Part shown: piece after piece, positions 55,733 through 63,572 of the stretch
Position numbering within the stretch: the first letter of the stretch is position 1
How the letters are laid out: each line of letters begins with the position of its first letter
NCBI GenBank assembly: GCA_905182355.1
Contig: CAJJBH010000009.1
Location: forward strand, 1-64,000
Source of the DNA: an uncultured Paracoccaceae bacterium
Lineage (GTDB): Bacteria; Pseudomonadota; Alphaproteobacteria; Rhodobacterales; Rhodobacteraceae
Direction of reading: 5' to 3'
Length of the DNA: 64,000 nt
Notes under the pieces: model-generated
Told to the model about the DNA's origin: nothing
Seen by the model: only the letters and a program-made list of their open reading frames with translations
Database searches by the model: none
Made by a program: the position numbers and the translations under genes

Positions 55733-56629
55733 ATGGGGATGCAATTGGCCAGATCTGATGAAAAAAGTGATTACATCTTAGCGCCCGATCCCGCACGTGC
55801 GGGGCTGACACGCCATGTGGTTGGTACAGATCATCTTGGGGCAGAGGTGGAATTGTCTGTGGTCGAAGAACGCCCGCTGACGATTTTTCTGAACCGTCAG
55901 GAAATTGTGACGGCGATGACGATTGGCGATTACCCCGAATATCTGGCGCTTGGCTTTCTGCGCAATCAAGGCATGTTGGCGGATGATGACGTCATCACAG
56001 GCGTCGATTTCGATGAAGAACTTGAGACGGTTGTGGTGCGCACAGAAACGGTTACCAATCACGAGGAAAAGCTCGCCAAGAAAACCCGTACCAGTGGCTG
56101 TGCGGTTGGCACTGTCTTTGGTGATATGATGGAAGGGCTTGAGGGGTTGGAATTGCCTGCGACCCCAGTGCGCACTTCATGGCTTTATACCCTTGCGGCT
56201 AAGATCAATCGTACGCCTAGTTTATACCTTGAGGCGGGTGCGATTCATGGCACAGTCTTATGCGAGCAAGACCGCCCATTGGTCTATATGGAGGACGTTG
56301 GTCGCCACAACGCGGTTGATAAGATAGCGGGTTGGATGTTGCGGGAAGGCGTAAGTGCCGAAGATAAGATACTATACACAACGGGACGTTTGACCTCGGA
56401 AATGGTGATCAAAACGGCAATGATGGGCATACCTGTACTGGCGTCACGGTCAGGATTTACTGCATGGGGTGTCGAGATAGCCCAACAGGTTGGTCTGACT
56501 TTGATTGGGCGAATGCGTGGGCAACGTTTTATGTGTTTAAGCGGTAAGGATCGCCTAATTTGGGACACGGACCCAGCAAGCGTGACGGAAGAACCACGTA
56601 AATCTGGTCGTAAAGGGGGCAAGGGATGA
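55733..56629 (+). CDS. fdhD: Formate dehydrogenase accessory sulfurtransferase FdhD
   Basis: FdhD passes sulfur from a cysteine desulfurase to the molybdenum cofactor, which formate dehydrogenases need. The roughly 298-residue protein shows RPLTIFLNRQEIVTAMTIGDYPEYLALGFLRN near residue 40, RTSGCAVG near residue 120 with the family cysteine, and VGRHNAVDKIAGWML near residue 195. The start is uncertain: ATG 55733 and ATG 55739 are close, and neither has a clear ribosome site. It overlaps mobA by four bases. Confidence 0.93.
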   Translation: MGMQLARSDEKSDYILAPDPARAGLTRHVVGTDHLGAEVELSVVEERPLTIFLNRQEIVTAMTIGDYPEYLALGFLRNQGMLADDDVITGVDFDEELETVVVRTETVTNHEEKLAKKTRTSGCAVGTVFGDMMEGLEGLELPATPVRTSWLYTLAAKINRTPSLYLEAGAIHGTVLCEQDRPLVYMEDVGRHNAVDKIAGWMLREGVSAEDKILYTTGRLTSEMVIKTAMMGIPVLASRSGFTAWGVEIAQQVGLTLIGRMRGQRFMCLSGKDRLIWDTDPASVTEEPRKSGRKGGKG

Positions 56630-57234
56630 GTGCACCATTAGGTGTGATTTTAGCAGGTGGATTGGCCACACGCATGGGCGGTGGTGACAAAGGGGCATTG
56701 CCTTTGGGTGGTTCGACATTGTTGGGCCATGTGATCACGCAGTTGTCCCCGCAGGTTAGCGAAATTGCGTTGAACGCAAATGGAGACGCAACCCGCTTTG
56801 CACATTTGAAATTGTCAGTGATTGCTGACAGCATTGACGGTTTTGCAGGTCCGCTTGCGGGTGTTCTGGCAGGGCTTGATTGGGCGGCAAAGCAGGGCGC
56901 AAGCAGCATTGTTACGGTAGCGGCGGACACTCCGTTTTTCCCATCTGATCTGGTTGCACAATTGCAATTGGCGGCAGCTGGCATGGAACATCCACTGGCT
57001 TTGGCTGCGACACCTGATCCAAAACGTGGCACTTCCCGTCATCCAACATTCGGATTATGGCCCGTCGCCTTGCGTAATGATTTACGGACAGCATTAAATG
57101 ATGGATTGCGCAAAGTTGTGCAATGGACAGACGGCCATAACGGCAAACTGGCGATGTTTCCAATCGGCCAGAACGACCCATTTTTCAATGTGAATACACC
57201 TGAAGATTTGGCAAAAGCAGAGTTGATGCTATGA
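56626..57234 (+). CDS. mobA: Molybdenum cofactor guanylyltransferase
   Basis: MobA attaches GMP to the molybdenum cofactor for enzymes of the DMSO reductase family. The 202-residue protein has the nucleotidyltransferase motif ILAGGLATRMGGGDKG near residue 6, AGPLAGVLAGLDWA near residue 68 and VAADTPFFP near residue 97. It overlaps fdhD and mobB by four bases on each side. Confidence 0.95.
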   Translation: MSAPLGVILAGGLATRMGGGDKGALPLGGSTLLGHVITQLSPQVSEIALNANGDATRFAHLKLSVIADSIDGFAGPLAGVLAGLDWAAKQGASSIVTVAADTPFFPSDLVAQLQLAAAGMEHPLALAATPDPKRGTSRHPTFGLWPVALRNDLRTALNDGLRKVVQWTDGHNGKLAMFPIGQNDPFFNVNTPEDLAKAELML

Positions 57235-57728
57235 GAGTTTTTGGCGTTGTCGGCTGGAAGAACGCGGGTAAAACGGGCCTGATGGAGCGGCTGGTGACAG
57301 AGATTACAGGCCGTGGTTTCTCTGTCTCGACCGTAAAACATGCGCATCACACGTTCGACGTAGATCACGAGGGCAAAGACAGCCACCGCCACCGCGTTGC
57401 TGGTGCGCAAGAGGTCCTGCTTGCCTCGCGTAATCGTTTTGCGCTGATGCATGAGCTGCGGACTGAAGATGAACCGACATTGGCGGAACTGTTGACTAAG
57501 CTGGCACCTGTCGATCTGGTGCTGATCGAAGGATACAAACGTGACGCACATCCCAAAGTGGAAGCGTTTCGTGGCGAAACAAATAACCCTTTGATCGCAA
57601 ACGATGATCCGACAATTCGTGCGATTGCTTCCGACAAGCCGATGGAACTGGATCGCCCTGTCTTCGACTTGAACGACACAGTGGGCGTCGCCGATTTCAT
57701 TTTGGCCAACGTCGGGTTGACCACATGA
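57231..57728 (+). CDS. mobB: Molybdopterin-guanine dinucleotide biosynthesis adapter MobB
   Basis: MobB is a GTP-binding adapter that helps MobA. The 165-residue protein has a P-loop, GWKNAGKTGLMERL, near residue 8, STVKHAHH near residue 34, and VLIEGYKRDAHPKVE near residue 105. It overlaps mobA and moeA by four bases each. Confidence 0.94.
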   Translation: MRVFGVVGWKNAGKTGLMERLVTEITGRGFSVSTVKHAHHTFDVDHEGKDSHRHRVAGAQEVLLASRNRFALMHELRTEDEPTLAELLTKLAPVDLVLIEGYKRDAHPKVEAFRGETNNPLIANDDPTIRAIASDKPMELDRPVFDLNDTVGVADFILANVGLTT

Positions 57729-58987
57729 CAAGTGCACTCAAACCACCCCCATTGCGCAACGACTGTTTCGCACTGCCCGCAGGTGTGCATTGGACACCTG
57801 TCGAGGACGCACTGGCAATGCTGCGGGACCGTTTGACGCCAATCACTGCCGTTGAAACGATCAAGATCGCGCATGCGATGGGGCGGGTTTTGGCTGCGAG
57901 TGTCTTTGCTTCACGCGCCAATCCCCCGCTGCCGAATACGGCTGTGGACGGGTATGGGTTTGCTGGTGGCCGCCCAGATGGGGCGCATGTCTTGTTTTTA
58001 TTAGAAGAACGTGCGGCAGCAGGGCCGATGCTAGACCTTGACGTACCCGAGGGCCACGCCGTGCGTATCTTGACGGGTGCAGCATTGCCCGTAGGTGTGG
58101 ACACGGTGGTGTTGCAAGAAGACGTGACAACGCAAGCAGGACAAGTCGCGTTTAATGGCCCGATCAAGGTTGGTGCGAACACACGCCGTGCAGGTGAAGA
58201 TGTGCAGGCTGATGAGATTATCCTGAAAGTGGGACGTCGTGTGACAGTGGCAGATATGGCGATAATGGCGGCAACAGGCGTGCGTGAGGTTTCAGTACGA
58301 AAGCCTTTGCGTGTCGCGGTGATTTCGACAGGGGATGAATTGGTCGAAGCGGGACAGTCCGCCAAACAAGACCAAATTTATGACGCAAATCGTCCGATGT
58401 TGCTGGCGATGATTACCTCTATGGGTCATGAATCCGTTGATATGGGGCGTTGCGCTGATGATCGCGCGGCTTTGGGCGAAGTGTTGGATAATGCGGCAGC
58501 ACAGGCTGATGTGATCCTTACCAGTGGTGGTGCTTCCTCGGGTGACGAAGACCACGTTTCGGCCCTTTTGACCGAGGCTGGTGCGATGCAGTTGTGGCGC
58601 ATCGCAATCAAACCGGGCCGCCCGTTGGCTTTGGGAATGTGGAACAACACGCCAGTGTTTGGCCTGCCAGGGAATCCCGTGGCTGCAATGGTTTGTACGC
58701 TAATTTTTGCGCGCCCCGCTATGGCGCAATTGGCAGGTGCTGGGTGGTCAGATCCCGTAGGCTTTGATGTTCCTGCAGGTTTTTCAAAATCCAAAAAAGC
58801 GGGTCGGCGTGAATATTTGCGGGCCCGTATGCGCGATGGACGGGTCGAGGCGTTTGGCTCCGAAGGTTCGGGTCGTATCAGTGGCCTTAGCTGGGCGGAT
58901 GGTTTGGTTGAACTTTCAGAGGGTGCACAGCAAATCAATGATGGTGATCTGGTGCGCTACATTCCGTTTGGTAGTTTAGATCTTTGA
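57725..58987 (+). CDS. moeA: Molybdopterin molybdenumtransferase
   Basis: MoeA inserts molybdate into adenylylated molybdopterin. The 420-residue protein has the MoeA plan, with PLPNTAVDGYGFA near residue 65, GDELVEAG and YDANRPMLLAMI in the MoaB-like domain near residues 205-225, TSGGASSGDEDHV near residue 265, FGLPGNPVAAMV near residue 320, and a C-terminal barrel. It closes the fdhD-mobA-mobB-moeA operon. Confidence 0.95.
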   Translation: MTSALKPPPLRNDCFALPAGVHWTPVEDALAMLRDRLTPITAVETIKIAHAMGRVLAASVFASRANPPLPNTAVDGYGFAGGRPDGAHVLFLLEERAAAGPMLDLDVPEGHAVRILTGAALPVGVDTVVLQEDVTTQAGQVAFNGPIKVGANTRRAGEDVQADEIILKVGRRVTVADMAIMAATGVREVSVRKPLRVAVISTGDELVEAGQSAKQDQIYDANRPMLLAMITSMGHESVDMGRCADDRAALGEVLDNAAAQADVILTSGGASSGDEDHVSALLTEAGAMQLWRIAIKPGRPLALGMWNNTPVFGLPGNPVAAMVCTLIFARPAMAQLAGAGWSDPVGFDVPAGFSKSKKAGRREYLRARMRDGRVEAFGSEGSGRISGLSWADGLVELSEGAQQINDGDLVRYIPFGSLDL

Positions 58988-59042
58988 ACTTTGGTCGCAT
59001 TTGGATGGCCTATGGGTCGTTTGCGGCCTTGTTTGAGGTGCA

Positions 59043-60203
59043 ATGTCTGGCTACCAATTCCTAATGACACAGATACCTCAAAACCCCGCCCCAAAGACCG
59101 TTGTAAACAGCTGGAACGAATGGGATCCTTTGCACCATGTGATTGTTGGCCGTGCCGACGATTGCCACATTCCGCCGGAAGAACCCGCGCTGGACGCCAA
59201 GGTACCTGAAGACAGCGACATGCGTGGCCAATGGGGCCGTCGTCCACAAGAGACAATTGATCGTGCGAACGAGTTGCTCAACAACTTTGCAGACATGCTT
59301 GTCAAACGTGGCGTCCGTGTGGATCGCCCAGACAGTATTGATCATTCAACGTCTGTCACAACGCCCGATTTTCACACCGAAAGTCAGTTTGGCTGCATGC
59401 CTCCACGTGACGTGCTGCTGACGGTCGGTTCGGAAATGTTGGAAGCGACAATGTCGTATCGCTGCCGTTGGTTTGAGTATTTGAACTATCGCCCCTTGCT
59501 GAAGCAGTACTTTGAGGATGACCCGAAATTCCGCCACGAAGCTGCGCCAAAACCGCGCCTGACAAACGCGGACTACCACCCCGATTACCTAAGCGAAAAG
59601 ATCGGCGACACCCAGCGTTTGAAGTGGGCGGAAGAGAAGTTCTTTGTCACCACCGAAGAAGAACCGTTGTTTGACGCCGCTGACGTTCTGCGTTTTGGCA
59701 GGGATTTGGTTGTGCAGCACGGATTTACCACGAACCTTAAGGGGATCGAATGGTTGCGCCGCCATTTTTCTGATCACCGCGTTCATACAGTGAACTTCCC
59801 TGGCGACCCTTACCCGATCCATATCGATGCTACCTTTACACCACTGCGCCCTGGTTTGATCCTGAACAACCCGCAGCGTCGTTTGCCAGAAGAACAGCGT
59901 AAAATGTACAATGATAACGGCTGGGAAATCGTTGACGCGGCGCAGCCAGCGCATAATTCACCACCCGCGCTGTGCTATTCGTCAACATGGTTGTCGATGA
60001 ACGTGCTGGTGTTGGACCCGAAGACAGTTTGCGTTGAAAAATCAGAAGTTTATCAGGCTGAACAGATGGACAAGCTTGGCATGAACGTTATCGAAGTTGA
60101 ATTGCGCGATGCTTATGCCTTTGGTGGCGGTTTGCACTGCTGTACGGCGGATGTGTACCGTGAAGGTGATTGCGAAGATTACTTCCCGAATATGCCATCT
60201 TAA
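59043..60203 (+). CDS. Glycine/inosamine amidinotransferase-like enzyme
   Basis: The 386-residue protein is a close relative of arginine:glycine amidinotransferase. It has NSWNEWDPLHHVIVGRADD near residue 23, FDAADVLRFGRDL (catalytic Asp region) near residue 215, YPIHIDATFTPLRPG (catalytic His) near residue 260, and GGGLHCCTADV (catalytic Cys) near residue 365. The family moves the amidino group of arginine to glycine, giving guanidinoacetate, or to inosamines in antibiotic producers. The acceptor here is unknown. GAGGTG precedes ATG 59043; ATG 59064 is the alternative. Confidence 0.85.
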   Translation: MSGYQFLMTQIPQNPAPKTVVNSWNEWDPLHHVIVGRADDCHIPPEEPALDAKVPEDSDMRGQWGRRPQETIDRANELLNNFADMLVKRGVRVDRPDSIDHSTSVTTPDFHTESQFGCMPPRDVLLTVGSEMLEATMSYRCRWFEYLNYRPLLKQYFEDDPKFRHEAAPKPRLTNADYHPDYLSEKIGDTQRLKWAEEKFFVTTEEEPLFDAADVLRFGRDLVVQHGFTTNLKGIEWLRRHFSDHRVHTVNFPGDPYPIHIDATFTPLRPGLILNNPQRRLPEEQRKMYNDNGWEIVDAAQPAHNSPPALCYSSTWLSMNVLVLDPKTVCVEKSEVYQAEQMDKLGMNVIEVELRDAYAFGGGLHCCTADVYREGDCEDYFPNMPS

Positions 60204-60220
60204 GAAATTATTTACCTGAA

Positions 60221-60240
60221 GGTTTTTAGGCCAAAAGGTG
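60221..60240 (+). repeat. Partial copy C of the roseobacter-type intergenic repeat
   Basis: GGTTTTTAGGCCAAAAGGTG resembles the AT-rich half of repeats A (37456) and B (41434). It follows the amidinotransferase stop by about 20 bases. Confidence 0.45.
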
Positions 60241-60342
60241 AATTTATTACTTAAATGGCACACTCCGCCTTGCGACCCAAAGCAATTGTATTTGCCTTTT
60301 TTGATTTCAGATCTACCTCCCGAAAAAGAAATGGAGCATTTC

Positions 60343-60864
60343 ATGAAGTCTGTTTTCACGCTTGTCGCTGCGCTGTCTTTCGCACCAGTTGTGTCATTCG
60401 CTGACAATCACACCTGTGCCCTAAGTCTAAGTGTCGGCTTTATTGAAGGTGCTCCGGTGGATCGGTTTGTGATGACCAACACATCAAAGACCGCTATCGG
60501 TCCTATGGACGTTTCATTTGATTTACGCCCGTCTATGGGGAGACTAATTTTTGATACGCAAAATGGTGGCGTTGGGGTCGAAGTGTTTCAGCCGTTCCAA
60601 AGCGAGGACATGACACTTGACGTGGCCGATGGTGCCGAAGGTCTTCGGATGCCGCTAGGCGGATTGGCCGGGAACGCATCTGCGAGTTTCACAATTGACG
60701 TTGATGACCGCCTGTCCGTGTCTGAGTTGGGTCAAATAAGGGTGAGTGTGTCTGAAATGCAGGGGGCAATTTTGACGGTTCTCGTTGAAGAAACGAGTTA
60801 TAATGCGGTTTTCGATGGGGCTAACATGGCAGTGTTTGGCACAGGATGCGCTGACAAAACCTAG
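60343..60864 (+). CDS. Exported protein of unknown function
   Basis: The 173-residue protein has a signal peptide (MKSVFTLVAALSFAPVVSFA) and a mature part that looks like a beta-sandwich, with FVMTNTSKTAIGPMDVSFDL near residue 48. Two cysteines sit near the two ends of the mature protein (DNHTCALS and FGTGCAD), which may form one disulfide. I prefer ATG 60343 because GGAG lies 6 bases upstream; ATG 60331 is in frame. The family is unknown to me. Confidence 0.7.
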   Translation: MKSVFTLVAALSFAPVVSFADNHTCALSLSVGFIEGAPVDRFVMTNTSKTAIGPMDVSFDLRPSMGRLIFDTQNGGVGVEVFQPFQSEDMTLDVADGAEGLRMPLGGLAGNASASFTIDVDDRLSVSELGQIRVSVSEMQGAILTVLVEETSYNAVFDGANMAVFGTGCADKT

Positions 60865-61880
60865 TCGAAGGTACCAGCAACCCGCCCAAGCAACATAAAC
60901 GCGCGGGCTGTGCGGGTGTCTGAAAGTGCAGATATCTCACTGTCGGTGGCGCGTGGTTCGAATCCGGCAAAGACCTTGTCAAAATGGCGCAGGAAGTGGT
61001 GCGCTGCGTCTCGAAAAATTGGATCCTGTTTCATACGCCCTGATGTCAGCGCCAATGATGAGCGATCCCGAACGCCGCCCAATGCAGCAACAGAGCGCCC
61101 ACGTGCGCCAACTGCAAATTGGCGCCAAATTTCTGGACGTGCGCTGTCAGGGCGCAAATCATCCATATAGATGCCATCTTGGCTAAGCAGGGTCAGCACG
61201 TCTTGGGCTGCTTGAACCAATTTGCTGGCTTCGCGATCTTTAAGGGCGCGGCGCAGGGCGGCAAAACCTAATTCATCTTCAGCCGTTTCGGGGAAGTTCA
61301 TTGCGCGAATGAAATCTTCGTTTGGTAAGGGTGGTGTGATGTCTTCCACGGTGGTGCCAAGCGCGAGGGCTGGTTGGTCGTCAGCAACAACCGCCGCAGC
61401 GGGTGCCGCACGTTTTTCTTCTTGTGCTGCATCACGGCGGGTAGAGAAGGTGGCCAATGTGCTTTCGGTTTTGCGTGCTGCAGCGGCAATTTCGTCCAAC
61501 TTGCGCGCGACTGAGGGTTCGTTGCCAAGATCGCGGCCTTGGGATTGCGCAATATAGGCTTGGCGGATTGCGTCAATTGCAGCTTGCAGGCGTTGGCTTT
61601 CTTCACGCATCACACGGCTGGCCCGCGCCGCAGTGGCACCAACCCAGATCATTGCAACGGGCATAAATATCGCCAGCATCGTCATCAAGAACAGCAACCC
61701 GCCACTGTCGGCCGTTGGGTTTGAGTCAGCAGGTAAGGTCAGAAAGAAAATCGCAGCTCCAATCAGCCAAATCACGCTAAGAATGATCGCAACGATTTCG
61801 ATCGCGCTGATCCCGCCATGGCTTGGACGATCGTATATTCCAAGCGGGGTAGGGCGTGATTTAGGGGGCTGATCGGACAT
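60861..61880 (-). CDS. Uncharacterised membrane protein
   Basis: The 339-residue protein has two membrane helices in the first 95 residues (AIEIVAIILSVIWLIGAAIFFL and LLFLMTMLAIFMPVAMIWVG). A coiled-coil-like region follows (about 100-155), then a disordered alanine-rich linker and a C-terminal helical domain that begins EDFIRAMNFPETAEDELGFAAL. The helical end is well formed, so the gene is surely real. No family was recognised. It is adjacent to greA on the same strand and overlaps the end of the opposite gene by four bases. Confidence 0.8.
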   Translation of the reverse strand: MSDQPPKSRPTPLGIYDRPSHGGISAIEIVAIILSVIWLIGAAIFFLTLPADSNPTADSGGLLFLMTMLAIFMPVAMIWVGATAARASRVMREESQRLQAAIDAIRQAYIAQSQGRDLGNEPSVARKLDEIAAAARKTESTLATFSTRRDAAQEEKRAAPAAAVVADDQPALALGTTVEDITPPLPNEDFIRAMNFPETAEDELGFAALRRALKDREASKLVQAAQDVLTLLSQDGIYMDDLRPDSARPEIWRQFAVGARGRSVAALGGVRDRSSLALTSGRMKQDPIFRDAAHHFLRHFDKVFAGFEPRATDSEISALSDTRTARAFMLLGRVAGTFD

Positions 61881-61895
61881 GTTTCTGGGACTCTA

Positions 61896-62366
61896 TCAGG
61901 CGTAAACGATGGAAAGAACTTCGTATGATTTGACGCCGCCAGGTGTGCGGACTTCGACGCTGTCACCTTCCTCTTTAGCGATAAGGGCGCGGGCGATGGG
62001 CGATTTGATGTTCAATAAACCGTTTTCAATGCTGGCCTCATATTCACCAACGATTTGATAGGTCTTTTCCTCTTCGGTGTCTTCGTCCACCAAAGTGACT
62101 TTAGCCCCGAATTTGATACCGCCAGACAGTTTGGAAGGGTCAATGACATCAGCAAGCGAAATCACACCTTCCAATTCTTTTACGCGCCCCTCAATGAAGG
62201 ACTGCTTTTCCTTAGCTGAATGGTATTCTGCATTTTCGGAAAGATCGCCGTGTTCACGGGCTTCAGCAATGGCTTTGATGATAGTAGGGCGCTCAACCGT
62301 TTTTAGGTGCTTCAGCTCTACTTCCAAATTAACATACCCTTTGCGGGTCATTGGGATCTTTTCCAT
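61896..62366 (-). CDS. greA: Transcription elongation factor GreA
   Basis: GreA enters the RNA polymerase channel and rescues backtracked complexes by stimulating transcript cleavage. The 156-residue protein has the coiled-coil domain with [19 protein letters not shown] near residue 35, including the acidic tip, and a C-terminal FKBP-like domain. ATG 62366 ([10 protein letters not shown]) gives the standard length. Its leader carries a strong hairpin. A -10-like TATACC with an upstream TTGCTT at 16-base spacing (62441-62468) may be its promoter. Confidence 0.96.
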   Translation of the reverse strand: MEKIPMTRKGYVNLEVELKHLKTVERPTIIKAIAEAREHGDLSENAEYHSAKEKQSFIEGRVKELEGVISLADVIDPSKLSGGIKFGAKVTLVDEDTEEEKTYQIVGEYEASIENGLLNIKSPIARALIAKEEGDSVEVRTPGGVKSYEVLSIVYA

Positions 62367-62384
62367 AACATCGGTCCAACTGTG

Positions 62385-62409
62385 AAAAGCGGCCCACAAA
62401 AGGGCCGCT
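62385..62409 (-). terminator. Hairpin with T-run in the greA leader
   Basis: AGCGGCCC at 62388-62395 pairs with GGGCCGCT at 62402-62409. On the reverse strand the stem is followed by TTTT, 19 bases before the greA ATG. It could end transcripts of the upstream gene or attenuate greA. Confidence 0.55.
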
Positions 62410-62481
62410 GTTAAAGGTTACGTTCCAAATGACCCAAACAGGTATACAATTGCAAGCCTTCTAAGCAAAATTGGGCCAATC

Positions 62482-62865
62482 TTAGCTGTCGTATTGTACC
62501 ACCTCGTATTCAATGCTGTCATGGTCATCGAAGTAAAATCGTTGGCCGGGTTCGTAGTCATAGTGTTCCCCTGGGGTGAAACCAGCATCTTGCACTCGTT
62601 GGCGCATAATTTGAATATCCTCGACAACCACAGCAATGTGATTAAGCCCGCCAATCGTATGATAGCTTATTTCTTTCTGGGGCTGCGATGTCTGTTCCTG
62701 ATAAAGGGCAAGTTAGTGATTTTCTGTTCCAACGTGGATCGATTGCCCCAAAGTCTTGCTGTCGCCCCGCCACCGGATGTTCCAGCCGAATAAGTCAATC
62801 ATCCACGCGGCAGTAGCTTCGATATTTGAGACGGTGTAATTAGTATGTTCCAAACGTGCAGTCAT
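62482..62865 (-). pseudogene. VOC/glyoxalase-family gene with an in-frame TAA
   Basis: ATG 62865 (GAGAGGA upstream) starts MTARLEHTNYTVSNIEATAAW, a glyoxalase/bleomycin-resistance (VOC) fold. Codon 51 is TAA (62713-62715), in the place of the usual tyrosine of an ENHYLALYQ segment. The frame then continues as LALYQEQTSQPQKE..GGLNHIAVVVEDIQIM and ends normally at 62482, for a total of 127 residues. A single C/T-to-A change explains the stop. The gene is divergent from soxR and preceded by a SoxR-type promoter. Confidence 0.8.
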
Positions 62866-62893
62866 AGGGTGTCCTCTCAAGGTTGATTTTCCT

Positions 62894-62924
62894 ATCGTAA
62901 TTTCTAAACCTAACTTTAGGTCAA
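62894..62924 (-). promoter_or_regulatory. SoxR-type promoter for the VOC gene
   Basis: On the reverse strand TTGACC (62919-62924) and TACGAT (62894-62899) are separated by exactly 19 bases, the long spacing typical of MerR-family promoters. The spacer contains CTAAA and TTTAG arms around a six-base core. By eye it matches the E. coli soxS promoter spacer at 14 of 19 positions. It lies between soxR and the divergent VOC gene. Confidence 0.75.
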
Positions 62925-62945
62925 GGAATTTATTTGGAGGAAAAA

Positions 62946-63398
62946 ATGGCAAAAGATGGGATGACAATTGGGGCATTGGCTGAACGTACAGGTTTGGCAG
63001 TTTCAGCGATCAGGTATTACGAGGCCAAAGGCTTGATCCGCCCCTGGCGTAATGAAGGTGGTCAAAGGCGGTTTGAACGGGCCGATTTGCGTCGCCTTAG
63101 CTTTATCATGATCGCCCAGCAGTTTGGGTTCACGCTGCCACAGATCAAAGAACAGTTGGCTTCACTTCCCAATGGACGGACACCAACGAAAACGGACTGG
63201 GCAAAAATTAGCGCAGCCTTTCGCGCGTCGTTGGATGCCCGGATCGAAACACTAACGCGGCTTCGCGATAATTTGGATGGTTGCATAGGGTGTGGCTGCC
63301 TTAGCCTGCCAAAATGCGCGTTGTATAACCCTGCAGATAGTGCTGCCCAAAAAGGGGCGGGACCAAGGTATCTGATGGGCGATGATCCTGCGATTTGA
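62946..63398 (+). CDS. soxR: Redox-sensing transcriptional activator SoxR
   Basis: SoxR is a MerR-family activator with a 2Fe-2S cluster that is oxidised by redox-cycling compounds. The 150-residue protein has the helix-turn-helix TIGALAERTGLAVSAIRYYEAKGL at residues 6-29, a dimerisation helix, and the cluster motif CIGCGCLSLPKC near residue 118. ATG 62946 follows GGAGG; an in-frame TTG at 62934 is less likely. The probable target is the divergent VOC gene. Confidence 0.95.
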   Translation: MAKDGMTIGALAERTGLAVSAIRYYEAKGLIRPWRNEGGQRRFERADLRRLSFIMIAQQFGFTLPQIKEQLASLPNGRTPTKTDWAKISAAFRASLDARIETLTRLRDNLDGCIGCGCLSLPKCALYNPADSAAQKGAGPRYLMGDDPAI

Positions 63399-63572
63399 CC
63401 GTGTTTGGTGCGCCCAGCCGCCACTTTGGTGATTTCGACCCGTGCTTGGGAAATTCCTCTGATTTACGTTGTGTCGAGATTGCATTGATTTGCCTGCTAC
63501 GTTAGCCAGTAACGAAAGATTATTGCGTCATGGCCACCTGTGTCAGGCGCCTATGAAAAGGGAGCCCATCAG
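63399..63572. other. Intergenic gap before the ETF-QO gene
   Basis: This 174-base stretch holds no reading frame of note. It must contain the ETF-QO promoter and soxR 3' end. No strong terminator hairpin was seen. Confidence 0.5.
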
